Below, piece by piece: positions 24,960 to 35,165 of a DNA stretch of 64,000 nt (position 1 is the first letter of the stretch; each line of letters opens with the position of its first letter). A program made the translations under genes and the position numbers. The stretch lies in NCBI GenBank assembly GCA_964368755.1, contig CAYJCR010000004.1, positions 1-64,000 on the forward strand. The letters are read 5' to 3'. Source of the stretch: CALVZT01 sp964368755 (GTDB lineage Bacteria > Bacillota > Clostridia > Christensenellales > UBA1242). A model generated the notes under the pieces. The model was not told the origin of the DNA. It saw nothing but the letters and a program-made list of their open reading frames with translations, and did no database searches.

Positions 24960-26993
24960 GTGAAGAAGAAGATTATAATTTTTTCATCAATATTTGCAGT
25001 ATTGATTGCTGGCATTACATGTTTGCTTGTATTTTTGTTGCCATCAAAAGGTGATGGAGATAATGGCAATAATAGTAGTGGTGGAGAAGTAATCGTAGAT
25101 CCTGGGACAAAGCCAAATAATAACATTAAGTATGACGTGTATACTTCTGAGAATAAAGGATACTTTTTGAACCAAGTTGAAGATGTATTCAATGTTTCTC
25201 CAGAGACGCTATATCCTGGCTCAACTTCTTCTTGGAAAAAGAATTATTATAAGTCAAGTCTTGCTGGGCTTGTCAATGCATTTGAACTTGCCGATGTTGA
25301 TTTGGGGAAGTTTAAGAATCTTACAGATTTTATTGCAGAATATCCAACACTTATCGAAGACATCAACTTTAGTCTAAAAGGTATGATAAATAGTGAGAAT
25401 GTATCATTCTTGCAAGTAATGGAGATATTGTCAAGATTAGAGAATATCAACGGAATTTATCGTATTGTTACTGCATTCTACGATACTGGCATAACAAATG
25501 AAGACATAGCCAATGTATTGTACTATTATATGCAGAATGAGTTGTCTCTACTTAATGAGTATAGACTAGACCTATATATGTCTCTTACTGAGTTCTATGA
25601 TTCCCTTGGAGGATCTGTTAACTCGTTCTTGTATTCGACATTGTATGATATACTTCCTGCAATGTATTCAGGATTGCTTGATTCTGGCAAAGAAGAGTTT
25701 GTTGATATTACAATTGAAGTCCTTGATACAATCAATGTCTTTATGGAGATATACAAAGATTATAATTTCTACTCAATTGTCAATATACTTACACTCATCA
25801 AGAATGGTGATCTTAAGCCTGAAGAATTGACTGTAATGACTCACGAGTTAGAGATTACAATTGATAGTATGATTGATAAAGAAACTGGCAAAGCATTCAA
25901 TATATCTAACAAAGTATTCACAATGGTATATTCTATTGCAAGCAAATTACCACTTGTACTCAATGTTGTATCTGAACTTGCAGGGTTGCCTAACATGACA
26001 GAAGTATTACCATATCTTGCGAACTCAATTAGTTCATCAGAAGAGTTCCTTAACCGTGCAGTGGTAGGACTAAAGAATGTTTTGTCTATGATTAACAATG
26101 AAGAGACAATATTTGTTAGAGATAGCGAAGGCAATGTAACAAAGAAGTTGTCTATGGCGCAAGCTTTATCAGAGCATTTGGCAAGTGTTGCTAGTGGAGA
26201 GAATGTTAATGCTAATAGCGATACGGTCATTCTTATTTCCAAAGTTTTGGCTCCAATGTTCAGAGACAACGCGTTGAACTCAACATTCCTTAACAAGTTT
26301 ATGACCGATGGCGGTGGAATATTTAGCTCAATGATAGGTCTTTTGGAAGCTTTTGGTTATCAGCCAGAAGAAGGACAAGAGATGATAACTCGTACAGAGT
26401 TCGATAGCAATTATGCTACTTTCAAGGATGTCATAATATCCTTTGCTGACGTCATTACGATATATGCAAGTTATGACTTGGGAGTTTCTGAAGATGTGCT
26501 TATAGATATATCTCCATCGTATGTAATACTTGAGTCATACATCAGCAAATATCTAGTTGCTATTGTCAATGAAGATTTTGCATCGTTTGCGACATTGAGT
26601 TATCTATTAACAGTTGTTGTTGCGACTCCGTTACTCATAACAGCGACTCCATTGTTGTTGGCAGCAACTGTTGTTGCAGCCCCAATATTTGCAGTATATA
26701 GTGCAGTTATTATCACTAAGGATTTTTCAGGAAGTGACGGGACAGCATCGTTTGGAACAGCGTTGACATCTGTATTTGCAGGTATGTTTGGAAGAGCCAA
26801 AGATGAAGATGGCAACTATATTGCAGATAGTGAAGAGTTTGCACGACTCGGAGAGAGGTTATCTGAACAATTCGCAGGCATTATGCAAAGTTTAAGCTTG
26901 AAGAGGATTTTCCCAACGATAATCAATGCTTTTAGTGATACAGTTGAGAATGTCTTAGAGAAAATTATGTATTTTGAGTATGATAGAAGGTAA
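24960..26993 (+). CDS. Membrane-anchored helical protein, paralogue 1
   Basis: Not a family I recognise. 677 residues: one N-terminal transmembrane segment (about 5-26, preceded by KKK), then a Gly/Asn/Ser linker, then a long mostly helical region predicted outside the cell, and near the C-terminus a strongly hydrophobic stretch of about 40 residues rich in Ala/Val/Leu/Thr. It shares FYDTGITNEDIANVL and an IFVRDSEGNV ... NANSDTVILISKV block with the two following genes. Start is GTG at 24960 with AAGGGA upstream; the frame runs further back to 24879, but that part has no ribosome-binding site. It is the first of three tandem paralogues. Confidence 0.8.
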   Translation: MKKKIIIFSSIFAVLIAGITCLLVFLLPSKGDGDNGNNSSGGEVIVDPGTKPNNNIKYDVYTSENKGYFLNQVEDVFNVSPETLYPGSTSSWKKNYYKSSLAGLVNAFELADVDLGKFKNLTDFIAEYPTLIEDINFSLKGMINSENVSFLQVMEILSRLENINGIYRIVTAFYDTGITNEDIANVLYYYMQNELSLLNEYRLDLYMSLTEFYDSLGGSVNSFLYSTLYDILPAMYSGLLDSGKEEFVDITIEVLDTINVFMEIYKDYNFYSIVNILTLIKNGDLKPEELTVMTHELEITIDSMIDKETGKAFNISNKVFTMVYSIASKLPLVLNVVSELAGLPNMTEVLPYLANSISSSEEFLNRAVVGLKNVLSMINNEETIFVRDSEGNVTKKLSMAQALSEHLASVASGENVNANSDTVILISKVLAPMFRDNALNSTFLNKFMTDGGGIFSSMIGLLEAFGYQPEEGQEMITRTEFDSNYATFKDVIISFADVITIYASYDLGVSEDVLIDISPSYVILESYISKYLVAIVNEDFASFATLSYLLTVVVATPLLITATPLLLAATVVAAPIFAVYSAVIITKDFSGSDGTASFGTALTSVFAGMFGRAKDEDGNYIADSEEFARLGERLSEQFAGIMQSLSLKRIFPTIINAFSDTVENVLEKIMYFEYDRR

Positions 26994-27063
26994 TTAACCT
27001 GCAGAGACCATCAGCAAGTAATATTGTATGGTGGTCTTACTGTAGTATAACAGAGGAAATTGT

Positions 27064-29181
27064 ATGGCAAACAAAAAAATAGTCGTATTATCTATAATAA
27101 CACTACTATTATTCACGGCAGCACTTGCTATGGTGATTTTTCTTGCTATCAACAATTCAAAAAAAGACGATGATAACCCAGTTATTGAGGATATAGTACA
27201 GTATTCTGATTACAACAAAGACAACAAAGATGTATTTGTCAAATGTATGGAGCAGTTGTTACAAATCAAATATTCTGACGATGAAACTCAGTATAATGAT
27301 GTATGGAAAGATGACTTGATCAAAGAAACATTTACTAACCTTGTTGATGCTTTTGAAACTGCAGAAATTGATATTGATGTTTTCTATGAAGTATCAAAGT
27401 TTGTATATGATTTGCCCGAACAAATAAAAGGTATGTCATTTGATCTTGGAGAAGGAATAGAGAATACGACATTATCATTGGGTGACCTTTACAATGTTTT
27501 TTCCAAAGTCAATAATATCAACAAAATCGTTGATTTGTACAACCGATTTTATGCGACGGGTTTAACTGATGATGATATTGCTCTTATTCTTTGGCATTTT
27601 TGCCAAAGCGAAGCAGAAACATTATCAGAGAATGCATTATTCTTCAATCTTATGCTTAATGTAGATGTTGAGAATGAATATGGTACATATGCAGAACTTG
27701 CAAAACTACTTATGATCGATGCAATACCATACATTCAACCGTTATTAGATAATATGGGCAAAGATAATTTCATTATTAATGTTAAGCAAATTCTTTCTCA
27801 GTTACGAGAGATTACAGTTGAGGTAAAATCTTATTCTGTTATTAGCTTTTCGCAAATAATTGTCGATATTATTGATGGAACCAGAGATTACAATGATCTG
27901 TTAGAGTATTCTAAGAGCATCAATACTTCGCTTAAGAATAGATTAGATGAAGACGGCAAATTTCTTGATTATTCAGGCATTTCTTATCCGGTCCTTTCTA
28001 TTATTACTAAGACTCCATTTTTGATAAGATTCTTGAATGAGCATATGCATTTTGGTGATGAATGGATAGCTTTTGGACTAGACATCAATACATTTTTTAC
28101 CTCATGTGTCAAAACTCTCAATTCTATCGAGGACCTTACCAACGCAGCAGTTAATGGTATTATCAATGTAACAGAGTATTTGTCTGAGAATAAATCTGTT
28201 CTTGTTAGAGATGAGACAGGTGTCATTGTTGATCAGATCAGTATAGTAGAGGCACTAGCAGACAATATGAGCAATGCTTTTGATGGTGAGTCATTCAATG
28301 CAAATGCAGATACGGTAGTTATTTTCTGTAAGATATTTGCTAAGATGTTCGATGGGGTAGGCTTGACATATGAAACGATTACCACTCTTGGCAAAGAACT
28401 TGTCGAATCTTTTATGCTTGCTCTTGTTGCGTATAGTGCTGGTACTGACAGTGATATTGATGTCAACGATGAAGATGTTGGCAATGCTGCTGGCAATTTA
28501 ATAATATTTTTTAGAAGTGACTATATGGACGATTTGATGGATACAATATTTGATTATATTGGCGAGTCGATCGGTGTTATTACAGAGATATCTAAGCTTG
28601 ACTTGGGTGCGAGTGAGAGAGATTTGTACGATATATCTAGTAATATTATGGTACTTAAAGATTCAATCAATATTACGTTGAATGCTTTATATAATGGTGA
28701 GTTTATCACGGCTGATCATGCAGCTACATGGGTTGCGACCTATGTGTTACAAAAATTCTTTGTTTCTCAATATGACTATTATCAAGACAATTGGAAAAGC
28801 GATGTAAAAACGATATTGGGAGAAGAGTTTAGCAAAATGTTAGGATTGCCAGCTGGTGCTTCTATGTTACTTCATGGGCTATCTACGTTGACTATTGTGA
28901 TTGATATGTCCAAATTGTTATTTGGTGTTGATCTTACAACATTCTCTGCCGATTCGATTATCAAAGAGGGTGATACTGAAGAGGCAATTAACTATAAACG
29001 ACAAATTGCAAAATACGTACGTGAGATGGCAAATCTTGCAGATGATTTTGACAAATATATGATGTATGCAACGTGGCCAGTCACTGCATTATTTGAGAAA
29101 GTGTTCTTGACTAGCTGGAATACTTCAGTTCAAATACCAGAGTATATAACCAATATTTTCTATCCTGGACGAAAGAAATGA
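27064..29181 (+). CDS. Membrane-anchored helical protein, paralogue 2
   Basis: Unrecognised family. 705 residues: an N-terminal transmembrane segment (about 5-29), an acidic linker, then a long helical ectodomain. It shares with paralogue 1 FYATGLTDDDIALIL (about 160-175) and VLVRDETGVIVDQISIVEALAD followed by NANADTVVIFCKIFAKMF. The C-terminal hydrophobic part is weaker (SMLLHGLSTLTIVIDM). GAGGAAA precedes the ATG. The 70-base gap from paralogue 1 contains an 8-bp hairpin (AGACCATC/GGTGGTCT) without a T run and a possible -10 box TATAAC, so it may be cotranscribed or partly separate. Confidence 0.8.
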   Translation: MANKKIVVLSIITLLLFTAALAMVIFLAINNSKKDDDNPVIEDIVQYSDYNKDNKDVFVKCMEQLLQIKYSDDETQYNDVWKDDLIKETFTNLVDAFETAEIDIDVFYEVSKFVYDLPEQIKGMSFDLGEGIENTTLSLGDLYNVFSKVNNINKIVDLYNRFYATGLTDDDIALILWHFCQSEAETLSENALFFNLMLNVDVENEYGTYAELAKLLMIDAIPYIQPLLDNMGKDNFIINVKQILSQLREITVEVKSYSVISFSQIIVDIIDGTRDYNDLLEYSKSINTSLKNRLDEDGKFLDYSGISYPVLSIITKTPFLIRFLNEHMHFGDEWIAFGLDINTFFTSCVKTLNSIEDLTNAAVNGIINVTEYLSENKSVLVRDETGVIVDQISIVEALADNMSNAFDGESFNANADTVVIFCKIFAKMFDGVGLTYETITTLGKELVESFMLALVAYSAGTDSDIDVNDEDVGNAAGNLIIFFRSDYMDDLMDTIFDYIGESIGVITEISKLDLGASERDLYDISSNIMVLKDSINITLNALYNGEFITADHAATWVATYVLQKFFVSQYDYYQDNWKSDVKTILGEEFSKMLGLPAGASMLLHGLSTLTIVIDMSKLLFGVDLTTFSADSIIKEGDTEEAINYKRQIAKYVREMANLADDFDKYMMYATWPVTALFEKVFLTSWNTSVQIPEYITNIFYPGRKK

Positions 29182-29254
29182 TAACTCAACTATTGTACAA
29201 TTGCTTAATTTTGTAATAAAACAGTTAAATTAGTATAAAAGACAAGTATTTTGT

Positions 29255-29283
29255 TTTACATTTGGATATAAAATAAGTATAAT
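29255..29283 (+). promoter_or_regulatory. Promoter of paralogue 3
   Basis: TTTACA, a 17-base spacer, then a perfect TATAAT, the same pair of boxes as at paralogue 1. The leader of about 95 bases contains the inverted repeat TATGCGAA / TTCGCTTACATA. Confidence 0.75.
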
Positions 29284-29381
29284 AATATCATACTAGATAT
29301 ATAATAGATCTCTGTATGCGAAGGATGTGTATTATTCGCTTACATAGGAAGTAATTGAAAATACAAAAAGAGGAAATGAAT

Positions 29382-31853
29382 ATGGCAGAAACTACAAAAA
29401 CAAAAAAGCCAACTACAAGCAAAGCAACAACAAAAACTGTTGCAAAGCCTGCTGCAAAGGCAACTGTTACGAAGAAAGTCGCTACTTCAACTAAAGCAAA
29501 AGCTCCTGTGAAGAAGACTGTATCGTCGTCAGTATCAAGAACAACAGTTAAGACTGTAGCAAAGGCAAAGTCAACTTCAGTTAAGCCAAGAGCAACTACA
29601 AAGAGAGTAGTTAAACCTTCAATTGCACCTGTACAAGCAGTTGAGGATTTTGGCGCACAAGACGTTGTCTCTACAGCAAATGTGGAAGCCCCTGTATCTT
29701 CAGTTGCTCCTGATGTAGTAGAAGTTGCACCAGTTGAAGTAACTCCTGTTCCAGCAAATACAGTATTGTATGAAGCTCCAATAGAGAATCCAAATGTCAT
29801 TGAATCAACACAAGTTGAACATAACACTATTAAGGCGCAAGATGTCAAAGTTAAGACACATAACAAATCTGGCATTATGAACAAACTTGTATGGGCTATG
29901 CTTGTCGTAGCACTATGCTTATTCATTGCAGCTGCAACTTTACTCATTATTACCGTAGTCAAAGACAAGAAGGATGATAACCAAGGTGGTGGTAGTTCTT
30001 CTATTGTAGATACGGGATCAAGTGGTGGAACTGATGATCCAGTTGAACCCATTACATACACTTCAGAACTTAAGTCAACAATAGGTTCTGCATTCAACTC
30101 ATTGTTTGATGTCAACACTTCATCTCTTGATGATAAAGATGTTCTCAAAAAGCAACTTATAGGAGTTCTTCCATCAGCATTAGAGTATGCACAAGTTCCA
30201 ATTGCTGTTGCAGAAGATATAGTAGAGTTCCTTCCAACGATCACAACAACACTTGATAGCATCAATGTTGATTGGGACAAATTATTGGGCTTTGAGGGAG
30301 AACAGCAAATAGCAGACTTCCTTGATGAAATAATTAAAGCGAAAGATTATGAGAAGATCCTCAAACTTGTACAAGATTTCTTCAAGACAGGTATTACTAC
30401 TGATCAAGCTTCAAAGATGCTATATAAAGTTATTTCTTCTCAATCTTCAGTTATAATTGACAATTCCTATATGTTATCTCAAGCATTACTTGATATGCAA
30501 GAGAGAACAGAAGATGCAGGTGATGTCGCATCAAGTATGCAATATCTTGTACTTGGTTTGATATTTGATATCGCTCCAGGAGCTGTTCAATCATTCATTG
30601 ATAATGCAGATAACGAGGCGATTATCGAGAACACACTCAAAGAATTGTGTGATTTCGTACAAGGATTTGCTAATGCTTACTTTGATAGTGGAATCTCAGA
30701 GTTCCTTGAACTTATCGAAGGTGTTATCAAAGGCGAAGTCAATGGCGAAGCATTAAAAGATGCTGCTGACAAAGTATACAAAGCTATTGATAGCTTAAAA
30801 GATAAAGAATCTGGCAAATATATTGAGATAAGCAATAAGTTCAAAGCAAAGATTAACAGTTCGATTTTGTATATCAATTCTTTGGTACAAATTGCTTCCA
30901 ACGCTATGAGCGATGAGCAAAAAGAGATAGTTAATTATTACGTAGGTATCTTTAACAAATTCTTGAAGAGTATCAATTCTGTAGATACATTCTTCAATGG
31001 TGCTATAGATTTCGTTGCTAAGTTCTTCCAAGGTTTCACTAAAGAAATAAATATCATTGTTGTAGGTGGGCAAACTGAAAAAACAACTGTTGCAGAAGCC
31101 TTTGCAAATAACTTAACTAATCCAGATGTAAGAATAGTTGATCCATCAGATGAATCTAGTTATTATTTCCAACCTAACCTTGATACAATCATTATATTGT
31201 CTAATTTACTAGAAGGTTCGTTGACTCAAGCAAAAGCTACTTTCTCTGAATCATTCTTCAATACTATTATATCATTAACAACCGTTATACCAGGTAGCGA
31301 TGAAAACATGATCGAGCAGGTTAATGCAATGATTGACAACACTCAAATGATTTTGAATCTCGTAGCTACATTTAGTAAGAAGATTATAAATATTCCATTG
31401 GGTGCAGATATTAATGATCCAGAATATGCACAGTATCTATCTTGCCAGATTGTTGTCAAAGAGATGGTAGATCATGATGAAGATCCATCAACTCCAGATG
31501 TTGAACAAGAATTTGAGATTACGATGTCTTATGAGACTTTTGAGACAATAATCGAAGATTATTTGAACTCAATACTTGCATCAGCATTGCCAGCAGGAAC
31601 TGGATCTATTAAAGATATAATAATTGTTCCAACTGCATTCATTATGGTTGCTGCTATGACTCCATCTACTGTAGTCCTATATGCAGTAACTCAACCAATA
31701 ATATTGTTACTCAACAACTATGCAGGACTTGAGTTAGATGCTGGAGTATTTGATATCCAGAATATGCTTGAGAACTATTATGCTAAGTATAGTACAGTTA
31801 TCAGCGATTGGCTTGATGATATGCTAGAAGGCACAACAAGACAAGCAGGTTAA
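29382..31853 (+). CDS. Membrane-anchored helical protein, paralogue 3, with Lys-rich cytoplasmic tail
   Basis: 823 residues, unrecognised family. The first 75 residues or so are Lys/Thr/Ala/Pro-rich with histone H1-like repeats (TTKTKKPTTSKATTKT, KAKAPVKKTV), then an acidic Pro/Val-rich stretch. A transmembrane segment follows at about 168-193 (LVWAMLVVALCLFIAAATLL) and then a helical ectodomain. FFKTGITTDQASKML and the NLDTIIILSNLL block align it with paralogues 1 and 2; a hydrophobic stretch (IIIVPTAFIMVAAMTPSTVVLYAV) lies near the C-terminus. AGAGGAAA sets the ATG at 29382. It ends 68 bases before the ABC transporter gene. Confidence 0.82.
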   Translation: MAETTKTKKPTTSKATTKTVAKPAAKATVTKKVATSTKAKAPVKKTVSSSVSRTTVKTVAKAKSTSVKPRATTKRVVKPSIAPVQAVEDFGAQDVVSTANVEAPVSSVAPDVVEVAPVEVTPVPANTVLYEAPIENPNVIESTQVEHNTIKAQDVKVKTHNKSGIMNKLVWAMLVVALCLFIAAATLLIITVVKDKKDDNQGGGSSSIVDTGSSGGTDDPVEPITYTSELKSTIGSAFNSLFDVNTSSLDDKDVLKKQLIGVLPSALEYAQVPIAVAEDIVEFLPTITTTLDSINVDWDKLLGFEGEQQIADFLDEIIKAKDYEKILKLVQDFFKTGITTDQASKMLYKVISSQSSVIIDNSYMLSQALLDMQERTEDAGDVASSMQYLVLGLIFDIAPGAVQSFIDNADNEAIIENTLKELCDFVQGFANAYFDSGISEFLELIEGVIKGEVNGEALKDAADKVYKAIDSLKDKESGKYIEISNKFKAKINSSILYINSLVQIASNAMSDEQKEIVNYYVGIFNKFLKSINSVDTFFNGAIDFVAKFFQGFTKEINIIVVGGQTEKTTVAEAFANNLTNPDVRIVDPSDESSYYFQPNLDTIIILSNLLEGSLTQAKATFSESFFNTIISLTTVIPGSDENMIEQVNAMIDNTQMILNLVATFSKKIINIPLGADINDPEYAQYLSCQIVVKEMVDHDEDPSTPDVEQEFEITMSYETFETIIEDYLNSILASALPAGTGSIKDIIIVPTAFIMVAAMTPSTVVLYAVTQPIILLLNNYAGLELDAGVFDIQNMLENYYAKYSTVISDWLDDMLEGTTRQAG

Positions 31854-31874
31854 TAATAAGATTAAGATTGAGAC

Positions 31875-31906
31875 TTGGGGCATTGATTTAATGCCCCAAA
31901 TTTTAT
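31875..31906 (+). terminator. Hairpin between paralogue 3 and the ABC transporter
   Basis: A 9-bp stem TTGGGGCAT / ATGCCCCAA with a seven-base loop and a short ATTTTAT tail. It could terminate or only attenuate transcription; the ABC ribosome-binding site follows at once and no separate promoter is evident. Confidence 0.65.
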
Positions 31907-31920
31907 AAAAGGAAAGGTTT

Positions 31921-32613
31921 ATGGGAGTAGTACTTAGTTGCAACAAACTTGTTAAAGATTTCTTAGTAGCGGGCAAGCAAACGCGTGTTATTAATGGTAT
32001 TTCTTGTGAATTTAACGAAGGTGAGTTTGTATCTATCATGGGCCCAAGTGGTAGTGGTAAGAGCACATTTCTTTATCTACTCAGTGGTATTGAGCGCAAG
32101 ACAAGTGGTAGCGTACAGATCCTTGGTAAAGAGATTGATTCATACTCTAACAAGGATATAAGTAAGCTTCGTTCGACTGATATTAGTTTTGTATTCCAAG
32201 CGTATAACCTTATCACTAACTTTACAGTATACGAGAATGTCATTACACCACTTCTTATAAGCAAACGCAAGATTGTCGAAAGTGAAGTTGATAATGTATT
32301 GCAAAGTGTTGGACTTCTTAAGTACAAACATAGTGCAGTTACAATGCTATCTGGTGGAGAACAGCAGAGAGTTGCTATTGCAAGAGCTCTAATTACAAGA
32401 CCAAAGATATTGTTTGCCGATGAAGCAACAGGTAACCTTGATAGTAAGACTGTTGTATCTGTAATGAAATTGTTGCAAAAAATCAATGAAGTTACGCATA
32501 TTACGATAATACAAGTAACACACTCAGAGCAATGTGCCTTGTATGGACATAGGACTATTAGACTTCTAGATGGCAATATAGTTAAGGATGAAAAAGTAAC
32601 AAAGAGATTGTAG
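31921..32613 (+). CDS. ABC transporter ATPase, MacB/LolD type
   Basis: A 230-residue nucleotide-binding subunit with Walker A GPSGSGKST (about 40), Q-loop FVFQAYNLI, signature LSGGEQQRVAIARAL, Walker B ILFADEATGNLD and the switch His in VTHSEQCA. The sequence is of the MacB/LolD/FtsE-like class that pairs with FtsX-fold permeases rather than classical importers. The permease gene follows after 20 bases. The three helical membrane proteins lie directly upstream on the same strand. Confidence 0.95.
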   Translation: MGVVLSCNKLVKDFLVAGKQTRVINGISCEFNEGEFVSIMGPSGSGKSTFLYLLSGIERKTSGSVQILGKEIDSYSNKDISKLRSTDISFVFQAYNLITNFTVYENVITPLLISKRKIVESEVDNVLQSVGLLKYKHSAVTMLSGGEQQRVAIARALITRPKILFADEATGNLDSKTVVSVMKLLQKINEVTHITIIQVTHSEQCALYGHRTIRLLDGNIVKDEKVTKRL

Positions 32614-32633
32614 GATATACATATAGGACAAAT

Positions 32634-35165
32634 ATGAGAATAATACTAAAGTTTGCCAAATCTAATATAAAAAATGCCAAAGCTAAAGTAATAGTTTTGG
32701 TTCTTTGTGTTGCAATAAGCTGTTTCATATTTGCGGCATCCATATGCGTACCAATGTTTATCAGGCAATACAATGTAGATCTCGCACGTTCGTTTTATGG
32801 CGACTCTGATGCTTATATGGCACCAGAAGACTTCGGGACACAAAGGTATTCTTCGATGTCATATGTGCCACAAGAGACCAAAGACAAATGCGAATATATA
32901 TATACAATGTTTGCATATCAAGATTATGTAACAATGAATGATGAAAATCTTCTTTATAATATTATTGGCGTTAACTATGATGAGCTTATGAACTTCAATA
33001 ATACTATTAAGTTGAACACAAAATTGACTTCACTTGGCGAACTCGAAATAATAATAAGCGAGAAGATGGCGAAGAAGTATAACTTGTCGACAGGTAGCAT
33101 TGTCAAATTGTCTACCTACAAGTATTCTGCCAAAGTTGTTGCCGTAGCTAAGCCAACAGGATACTTCACTGATGGACAGAATATTTTTACCTCTAAGCAA
33201 ACTTTGATAAAACTTATGAAAGCAAGTGGAGCATCTTTGCTCACCAAAGCTAATAAGGATACAATATTTAACTTAGCTGTTATGAAGTTTAAACCAGATA
33301 TTGATGCCGACCAGACTAGGGACGAGTTTGACGATTACCTAAAAAATATTTCTGTTACACAAACTGTTGATGAAGAAGCAATACAAGGATATATCGACTT
33401 TATTATTGGACCATTCTTGTTTGTTGCTAGCATAGTAATGGTGTTCTGTGTATTTATAATACTCCTTATATGTAATATCATATTCACTGAGAGGCTTAAA
33501 GAGTTTGCTACTCTCAAATCACTTGGCGCAACCAATGGGCATCTAGTGGGAAGCTTGGTTCTTGAGAGTGGAACATACGGTGGCGTAGGTGGAGTGTTTG
33601 GTGCATTATTTGTATTCCTACTAGAAGTAATATTACAACATATTGGTATGACATATATCAGAGGCATACCTGTATTGTACTTTGTTTACTTTGTATTGTT
33701 TGGCGTTGGATTTAGTATTATAAGTGCTCTTATACCAGCTATAATACATAGTAGAAAAAGTATTAGACAGACAATGATATTATCCTCGAAGAGTAAGTTA
33801 TTTAACTACATTTGGAGCATTGGTGGCGCTACACTTGGAGTATTTGCTGTTATATCGGCAATACTAGTTGATCCAATGGAAAGAAATATTTTCCCTATAC
33901 TTACCATTGCTTGTGCTTTGCTTTCGATCATAATGTTATCGCCATATATTATATATGGAATAGTTCAATTATTCTATATTGTGTTTAGAAAAGTTGGTGG
34001 CTTTGCTTCGGTTTATGTCAAAAATAATACTTTAACATCTTCGGTATCGATGATGATAAGACTTACGACATTTGGATTGGCTATATTTTTGTTGCTTAAT
34101 ATATTGCCATCACTTGTAAAAACAGCCGTTAACTCTGAGGTGTCAAGAACGGTGTATGATATTCAACTAAGATACGTAGACGATGACAAAGATGCAATAG
34201 TTGATTATCTTAATGGAATAGATGAAGTATCATATGTATATAAGACATATGATAGTAGAAGTGAAAAAGAATACAGTTATGATTTTGATATCAATAAACT
34301 ATGTGGTTTTACATATGATACTATTGTAACAGCTTATGGCAATACAATAGTAGGCAACAAAGAAGAAGTGCTCAACAAACTAAAAGATGAAGAGCATCCA
34401 TACATTCTTGTTGGTCAACAATTCGCAATATTTAACGATCTTGAAATCGGAGATATCGTAAGCTTTGATATTACAATTGACGAAGATGCCGAAGATAAAG
34501 AAGATCGTGTCTCAAGAACGTCATTTGTTATAGCTGGATTTACAAATGCTATGCAACAAGTTAATAGTATAATGGTGTTTAATGTCGAGTATATAAATAA
34601 AGCATACAACAAAGAGTTGTCTAATGCCATAGAAGTCAAACTTAAGTCTATGAATGATTACCAGAAAGTATATGATGCGATTAAATCCAATCCACTATGT
34701 GCTTCTGCAGATATTTACAACGTTACTGGCAAGACTAATGATCTAATTTTTGCTCTAGATGGAGCATTCTTGATAGTTAATGGATATTCATATATGGTTA
34801 TGGGACTAAGTTTTATTGCAATAGCGATAGCTATGATATTGTCACTTAAGAACAATATTCAACAGCATAAAATAATGTCGTTGCTCGGTATGAGTAAAAA
34901 AATGTATTTACGTAACTTTTTCTTCCTAATGCTTTGTATTATCCTTATTGGAGCACCTTTGGGTATAGCTTGTACGGCTATTGTATTTGGTCTACTTACC
35001 AATGCTCTAGTATTCTTTGGGGCATATCTACTGTTTACTATGAGTTATGTGAGGTTATTTGTTTCTTGTGCTATAGCTATGGTTCTGTTGATGGTGATAA
35101 GTATGTGGATTGCCAACTCGGGTTACAAAGATTTTGTTCCAAAAATGATAGTAGAAGAAGGATAA
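32634..35165 (+). CDS. ABC transporter permease, FtsX/MacB fold
   Basis: An 843-residue permease. One transmembrane segment at the N-terminus (about 16-38), a large extracellular domain (about 40-255), a membrane block (about 255-475) with the FtsX motif FATLKSLGATNGHLV, a second extracellular domain (about 490-720), and a final FtsX-like membrane block containing KIMSLLGMSKKMYLRNFF. Two FtsX domains in one chain is the Gram-positive arrangement seen in peptide-sensing, antibiotic-resistance and lipoprotein-type exporters. The substrate is unknown. No adjacent two-component system is present, unlike BceAB-type systems. Confidence 0.9.
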   Translation: MRIILKFAKSNIKNAKAKVIVLVLCVAISCFIFAASICVPMFIRQYNVDLARSFYGDSDAYMAPEDFGTQRYSSMSYVPQETKDKCEYIYTMFAYQDYVTMNDENLLYNIIGVNYDELMNFNNTIKLNTKLTSLGELEIIISEKMAKKYNLSTGSIVKLSTYKYSAKVVAVAKPTGYFTDGQNIFTSKQTLIKLMKASGASLLTKANKDTIFNLAVMKFKPDIDADQTRDEFDDYLKNISVTQTVDEEAIQGYIDFIIGPFLFVASIVMVFCVFIILLICNIIFTERLKEFATLKSLGATNGHLVGSLVLESGTYGGVGGVFGALFVFLLEVILQHIGMTYIRGIPVLYFVYFVLFGVGFSIISALIPAIIHSRKSIRQTMILSSKSKLFNYIWSIGGATLGVFAVISAILVDPMERNIFPILTIACALLSIIMLSPYIIYGIVQLFYIVFRKVGGFASVYVKNNTLTSSVSMMIRLTTFGLAIFLLLNILPSLVKTAVNSEVSRTVYDIQLRYVDDDKDAIVDYLNGIDEVSYVYKTYDSRSEKEYSYDFDINKLCGFTYDTIVTAYGNTIVGNKEEVLNKLKDEEHPYILVGQQFAIFNDLEIGDIVSFDITIDEDAEDKEDRVSRTSFVIAGFTNAMQQVNSIMVFNVEYINKAYNKELSNAIEVKLKSMNDYQKVYDAIKSNPLCASADIYNVTGKTNDLIFALDGAFLIVNGYSYMVMGLSFIAIAIAMILSLKNNIQQHKIMSLLGMSKKMYLRNFFFLMLCIILIGAPLGIACTAIVFGLLTNALVFFGAYLLFTMSYVRLFVSCAIAMVLLMVISMWIANSGYKDFVPKMIVEEG

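Noticed and set aside
26994..27063. 8-bp hairpin between paralogues 1 and 2 as a terminator
   Set aside because: No T run follows, so I did not call it; it may be a processing or pausing element.
29288..30280. 330-codon - strand frame opposite paralogue 3
   Set aside because: Its sequence is the low-complexity complement of the Lys/Ala/Thr tail; no ribosome-binding site or known domain.
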